The translations under genes and the position numbers were made by a program. Shown here one piece after another: positions 45,860 to 49,268 of a DNA stretch of 49,268 bases. The stretch is taken from assembly GCA_944383855.1 (NCBI GenBank), contig CALWRB010000051.1:1-49268 (forward strand). Direction: 5' to 3'. The notes below the pieces were generated by a model, which did no database searches, was not told the DNA's origin, and worked only from the letters and a program-made list of their open reading frames with translations. The number at the start of each line of letters is the position of its first letter. Positions within the stretch are counted from its first letter, which is position 1. This stretch comes from an uncultured Lachnospiraceae bacterium. Its GTDB lineage: Bacteria > Bacillota > Clostridia > Lachnospirales > Anaerotignaceae.

Positions 45860-46862
45860 AGAACTCTCCAATAATGCTGTTAACGGTGTCCTCGGATACA
45901 TCTTCCTGCAAAATGCCGCACAGCCATACCGCACCTAAAATACCGCCGGGAACAGGGCTGTCCCAAGCTTCCGCGGAATCAGGCATTACATAGACCCTGT
46001 TTTCCTTAACCGCACGCAAATCGGAAAGGTTAGGGTCCGTATAAACATCTTCCACACCGTAATCCGCTTCCGCCGCGATCACAATATAATCGGGATCCCA
46101 AGCCAAAAGCTGTTCGTAATCGATCTCCGCCCAATAAGTATCGGTGATCTCTGCAGCCACATTTTTTCCGCCCGCCAGAGTGATCAGGCTGTTCTGGTAC
46201 ATTTTACTTCCCGCTGTGGAAAGGAAAGAAGAATTGCCAGCTAAGTAAACAGTCGGGTTTTCGCTGTTTGCTGTTGCTTCCGCCAAAAATTCCTGCTGTT
46301 TTGCCACAAATTCTTCTAAAGCGTCTGCCTGTTCCTTGCAGTTTAACGCCGTCGAAACGATCTCTCTCATTTCATCGGAAAGCGCCTGGTCTTCCGGATT
46401 GACCAGCAAAACAGGAATCCCCAGTTCTGTCAAAGTTTCTGCGGCATCACTTAATTTTAACGGCAAAATCACCAAATCAGGTTCCAAAGCGGCACAGCCT
46501 TCTAAATCAAACTGTTTCGCGGAACCGACGTTCGGCAGTTCGATCAGCTCCGGTGCACTCAGGCGGTAAATCGGACGTTCGTCCGCCTTCGCTTCGATCC
46601 CGACCAGCTTATCTTCCTGACCCAATGCGATCAGCAAACTGGTGGAGATATAATAACCGCTGACGATTTTTTCCGGCTGCGCTTCAATCGTTACCTCGCG
46701 CCCTGCCTGATCGGTCAGCGTCACAGGATAGCTTGTCTGTGTGCTTTCTTCCGCAACGGCATTTTGCTGCGTTTCGTTCTGCTCTGTCTGCGCGGTGCCT
46801 GTGCAGCCTACGTAAGAAAACAGCAATACGATTGTCATACATAATACAAATATCTTTTTCAT
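45819..46862 (-). CDS. Periplasmic-type substrate-binding lipoprotein (FecB family)
   Basis: A 347-residue lipoprotein: signal peptide MKKIFVLCMTIVLLFSYVGC with lipobox SYVGC (Cys20), then a Thr/Gln/Glu-rich linker and the FecB-type domain (YPVTLTDQAGREVTIEAQPE, KIVSGYYISTSLLIALGQED, LIELPNVGSAKQFDLEGCAA, LEPDLVILPLKLSDAAETLT). Helical-backbone binding proteins of this class bind siderophores, heme, cobalamin or oxyanions. Next to ModE and Moco genes, molybdate or tungstate is the most likely ligand, but this is inference from context. Confidence 0.9.
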   Translation of the reverse strand: MKKIFVLCMTIVLLFSYVGCTGTAQTEQNETQQNAVAEESTQTSYPVTLTDQAGREVTIEAQPEKIVSGYYISTSLLIALGQEDKLVGIEAKADERPIYRLSAPELIELPNVGSAKQFDLEGCAALEPDLVILPLKLSDAAETLTELGIPVLLVNPEDQALSDEMREIVSTALNCKEQADALEEFVAKQQEFLAEATANSENPTVYLAGNSSFLSTAGSKMYQNSLITLAGGKNVAAEITDTYWAEIDYEQLLAWDPDYIVIAAEADYGVEDVYTDPNLSDLRAVKENRVYVMPDSAEAWDSPVPGGILGAVWLCGILQEDVSEDTVNSIIGEFYETFYGFTYEETI

Positions 46863-46896
46863 ACAGAACCCCTCTTAACTTTACATACCTTTTTAT

Positions 46897-46920
46897 CGTT
46901 ATAGTCAAAAAAATACAACG
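46897..46920. promoter_or_regulatory. Candidate ModE-type operator upstream of the ABC operon
   Basis: CGTTATA (46897-46903), 10 bp, TACAACG (46914-46920): two inverted 7-bp half-sites with one mismatch, similar to the CGTTATA/TATAACG halves of ModE sites. It lies about 40-60 bp upstream of the binding-protein gene (ATG 46862) and overlaps the only -35-like TTGACT there, so binding could block transcription of the operon that contains the ModE-like gene. Confidence 0.5.
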
Positions 46921-47000
46921 AAATTGTATCATAACCCACTGTTTATTTCAACCGTATTTTGCTATAATTTAGTTGTGATAAGAGATAGGAGTGATTCCGT

Positions 47001-47816
47001 ATGATTACCATAAAAAATTACATTCGTGCCTCGAGTCTGCAAGAGGCATATGACCTGAATCAAAGTAAACAAAACAGGGTCTTGGGCGGTATGCTCTGGA
47101 TGAAAATGTCAAATGCCAATGTCAATACCGTCATCGACCTTTCCGATCTTGGGCTGAATACCATTACAGAAACCGAACACGATTTTTCCATCGGCGCAAT
47201 GGTTTCTTTGCGTCAACTGGAGTTAGACGAAGGGTTAAATCGCTATAGCGAAAACGCAATACAGACCTCTGTGCGTGATATCGTAGGCGTACAGTTTCGC
47301 AATCTGGCAACGGTAGGCGGCAGCATTTTCGGCAGATTCGGTTTTTCCGATGTGCTGACCATGTTTTTGGCACTTGACTGCGATGTGGAACTGTTTCAAG
47401 GCGGCAGAATATCATTGGAACAGTTTTGTGCCATGCCCAAGGATTCCGATATCTTGGTGCGTCTGATTTTGAAAAAAACACCGGGGCATTTTGTTTACAG
47501 CTCTATGCGAAACAGCAAAACGGATTTTCCCGTCATTGCCTGCGGCGTAAGCTTCTTTGACAATACTTATCATTTTTCTATCGGTGCAAGACCCGGCAAA
47601 GCCATACTGCTTCGTGACACGACAGGGCTTCTTTCCGACGGCATCACGGAACAAAGCGCAGATGCCGCTGCCAAATGGGTAGCCGCACAAACACCGACCG
47701 AAAGCAACCTCAGAGGCAGCGCAGCGTACCGCACCCACCTGATCGAAGTCTTGGTCAAACGAAATTTAATGGAAATAGGAGGGAAAATGCATGGAAATCC
47801 AAATCAAGCTGAATGA
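47001..47816 (+). CDS. xdhB: Xanthine dehydrogenase-like enzyme, FAD-binding subunit
   Basis: A 271-residue subunit of the CoxM/XdhB family. FAD-binding marks: NRVLGGMLWMKM near the start and VQFRNLATVGGSIFGRFGFS in the middle, then CO_deh_flav C-terminal pattern SSMRNSKTDFPVIACGVSFF. A -10 TATAAT (46963-46968) lies upstream. It passes electrons from the [2Fe-2S] subunit to its acceptor. Its 3' end overlaps the next gene by 26 bp. Confidence 0.9.
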   Translation: MITIKNYIRASSLQEAYDLNQSKQNRVLGGMLWMKMSNANVNTVIDLSDLGLNTITETEHDFSIGAMVSLRQLELDEGLNRYSENAIQTSVRDIVGVQFRNLATVGGSIFGRFGFSDVLTMFLALDCDVELFQGGRISLEQFCAMPKDSDILVRLILKKTPGHFVYSSMRNSKTDFPVIACGVSFFDNTYHFSIGARPGKAILLRDTTGLLSDGITEQSADAAAKWVAAQTPTESNLRGSAAYRTHLIEVLVKRNLMEIGGKMHGNPNQAE

Positions 47817-48246
47817 TCGCCCACTGAAAAGCGATGTTTCCCCTGACTGTCTGCTGATCGATTTTTTGCGCGCACAGGGCTGTTACAGTGTCAAACGCGG
47901 CTGTGAAACTTCCAACTGCGGGCTTTGTACCGTTTTGCTGGACGGAAAACCCGTACTCTCCTGTTCCGTACTGGCGGTGCGTGCAAACGGGCACCAGATC
48001 CATACTTTAGAAGGATTACAGGAAGAAGCAAGTGATTTTGTCACGTTTATCGCAGATCAGGGTGCAGATCAGTGTGGTTTTTGCAACCCCGGGTTTGTCA
48101 TGAACGCAATCGCATTGTTCCGAGAAAACCCGGACCCCACCGACGATGAGATCCGCGCGTATCTGGCAGGCAATTTATGCCGCTGCAGCGGATACGAAGG
48201 GCAACTAAGAGGAATCCGAAACTATTTAAACAGCAAGAAAGCATAA
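47791..48246 (+). CDS. xdhC: Xanthine dehydrogenase-like enzyme, [2Fe-2S] subunit
   Basis: A 151-residue subunit of CoxS/XdhC type with two clusters. The plant-type cluster is in KRGCETSNCGLCTVLLDGKP with the fourth Cys in VLSCSV. The second (helical) cluster is in QCGFCNPGFVMNAIALFREN and LAGNLCRCSGYEGQLRGI. It carries electrons from the molybdenum centre to FAD. GGAGGG lies upstream of ATG 47791. Confidence 0.95.
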   Translation: MEIQIKLNDRPLKSDVSPDCLLIDFLRAQGCYSVKRGCETSNCGLCTVLLDGKPVLSCSVLAVRANGHQIHTLEGLQEEASDFVTFIADQGADQCGFCNPGFVMNAIALFRENPDPTDDEIRAYLAGNLCRCSGYEGQLRGIRNYLNSKKA

Positions 48247-48255
48247 GGAGGAGCT

Positions 48256-49268
48256 ATGGAACACAAAGAGTTCAAATCTGTCGGCAAATCCTGCCGAAAA
48301 AAAGACGCTATGCAGCTGCTGTTGGGCAAACCCGTATATATGGACGACATCACAGACGATAAAGCATTGGTCGTAAAGATCCTGCGTTCCCCACATGCTA
48401 ACGCGATCGTAAAACAGATCAAAACCGATATTGCCAAAAAAGTCCCCGGCGTTGTAGATATTTACACCTGGCAGGACGTGCCGCAAAACCGCTTTACCAT
48501 CGCGGGACAGACCTATCCGGAACCGTCACCTTACGACCGGCTGATTTTGGACAGGCATGTGCGTTTTGCGGGAGATGCCGTCGCCATTGTTGCGGCGGAA
48601 AATGAAGCAGCAGCACTAAAAGCTTTGAAATTGATCAAAGTGGAATATGAAGTTCTGGAAAGTGTTCTGGATTTTCGCACCGCAAAGGACAACCCTGTTT
48701 TGGTGCATCCGGAAGAAAACTGGCATGCGCTTTGTAATGTCGGCGCAGACGCCAAACGCAATCTGGTTGCCAGCGCCTCGGATACCCACGGAGATGTGGA
48801 AGGTGTAATGCAATCCTGTGACATCGTATTGGAAAGAACCTATCATACCAAGGCATTTCAGCAGGCTATGATGGAAACCTTCCGTACCTATACCAAATTG
48901 GACCGCTACGGCAGGCTGCATGTGATCTCATCCAGTCAGATCGTTTTCCATGTACGCCGTATTCTTTCTCATGCACTTGGTATCCCTAAAAGCCGCATTC
49001 GTGTTGAAAAACCACGTATCGGCGGCGGATTCGGTGCCAAACAGACCGCGGTTTGCGAAATGTATCCCGCTTTTGTCACGATGCAGACAGGCAGAGCCGC
49101 AAAACTGATCTATACCCGTGAAGAAAGCCAGATCGCCGCTTCTCCCAGACATGAAATGGAGATCACCGTTCGTCTGGGCGCTGATCGCGACGGCACCATT
49201 CGTGCGATCGATCTTTATACGCTCTCCAATTCGGGCGCTTACGGCGAGCATGGTCCCACTACCGTTGG
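48256..49268 (+). CDS. xdhA: Xanthine dehydrogenase-like enzyme, molybdenum-binding subunit (cut by window end)
   Basis: The frame is open from ATG 48256 (AAGGAGGAG upstream) to the window end, 337 residues of an expected about 750. It starts MEHKEFKSVGKSCRKKDAMQ. The N-terminal (a/b hammerhead) domain shows LVVKILRSPHANAIVKQIKT and VRFAGDAVAIVAAENEAAAL. The cofactor domain begins with ETFRTYTKLDRYGRLHVISS and the glycine loop RIGGGFGAKQ that contacts the molybdopterin cytosine dinucleotide. Active-site residues that define substrate lie beyond the edge, so xanthine is a context-based guess; other aromatic-heterocycle hydroxylases share these parts. Confidence 0.9.
   Translation, partial: MEHKEFKSVGKSCRKKDAMQLLLGKPVYMDDITDDKALVVKILRSPHANAIVKQIKTDIAKKVPGVVDIYTWQDVPQNRFTIAGQTYPEPSPYDRLILDRHVRFAGDAVAIVAAENEAAALKALKLIKVEYEVLESVLDFRTAKDNPVLVHPEENWHALCNVGADAKRNLVASASDTHGDVEGVMQSCDIVLERTYHTKAFQQAMMETFRTYTKLDRYGRLHVISSSQIVFHVRRILSHALGIPKSRIRVEKPRIGGGFGAKQTAVCEMYPAFVTMQTGRAAKLIYTREESQIAASPRHEMEITVRLGADRDGTIRAIDLYTLSNSGAYGEHGPTTV

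Overview
The window is a piece of a low- to mid-GC Firmicute chromosome, most likely an anaerobic Clostridia member. The basis is the purine-rich Shine-Dalgarno sites, the ThiS/ThiF/ThiG/ThiH/ThiE set with oxygen-sensitive ThiH, NifS/NifU-type Fe-S assembly and a CoxMSL-type molybdenum hydroxylase. I cannot name the genus. Positions 1 to about 30,490 are a siphovirus-type prophage whose left end lies outside the window; positions from about 30,495 on are host chromosome.

Prophage layout. The late genes run on the minus strand. In transcription order they are HNH nuclease (13.5 kb), small and large terminase, portal, ClpP-like prohead protease, HK97-type major capsid protein with an added C-terminal beta-sandwich domain, head-tail connectors, major tail protein, the frameshifted tail chaperone pair G/GT, tape measure, Dit and a BppU-like baseplate protein cut by the window edge. 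A self-contained plus-strand gene with its own promoter and terminator (4.4-4.9 kb) interrupts this operon. The early genes (about 23.1 down to 14.4 kb, minus strand) hold a ribbon-helix-helix (RHH) regulator, AntA/KilAC antirepressor, many small proteins, Sak4-like ATPase, DUF669 protein, ERCC4-type nuclease, DnaD-like initiator, primase-helicase and a RinA/ArpU-like late regulator. Between the early and late genes lies a small plus-strand unit (31-aa hydrophobic peptide, two-helix membrane protein, XRE regulator) behind a near-consensus promoter whose spacer is a perfect 16-bp palindrome. A candidate small RNA of about 70 nt lies at 20.0 kb.

The lysogeny switch at 23.0-24.2 kb has divergent promoters with repeated GAACT-type half-sites. 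The repressor candidate is a fusion of an RHH DNA-binding domain to a repressor-like tail, and it is followed by an ImmA/IrrE-type protein. From 24.2 to 29.0 kb comes an accessory (probably lysogenic conversion) island: a glycine-hairpin protein related to the late-region plus-strand gene, a DEDDh exonuclease with a BRCT domain, a DUF4041-type coiled-coil protein with a GIY-YIG/T5orf172 end, a two-helix SLATT (DUF4231-like) protein and a ThsB-like TIR protein. A tyrosine integrase follows, and integration is at the 3' end of tRNA-Leu(CAA).

Host part. Next come nifU-nifS (minus strand) and a divergent XRE regulator. A thiSFGHE operon follows, whose leader has mutually exclusive hairpins but no recognisable TPP aptamer. 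Then come a MarR regulator divergent from an MFS transporter whose C-terminal CBS domains are in the -1 frame, an EamA transporter, and an IS150-like remnant. The last block is a molybdenum/purine gene set: NCS2 purine permease, NTPase-MobA-like fusion, ModE-like regulator, FecBCD-type ABC importer (probably molybdate or tungstate) and the three subunits of a xanthine-dehydrogenase-like enzyme, the last one cut by the window end. Together these would import purine and metal oxyanion, make the cytosine-dinucleotide molybdenum cofactor and hydroxylate purines.
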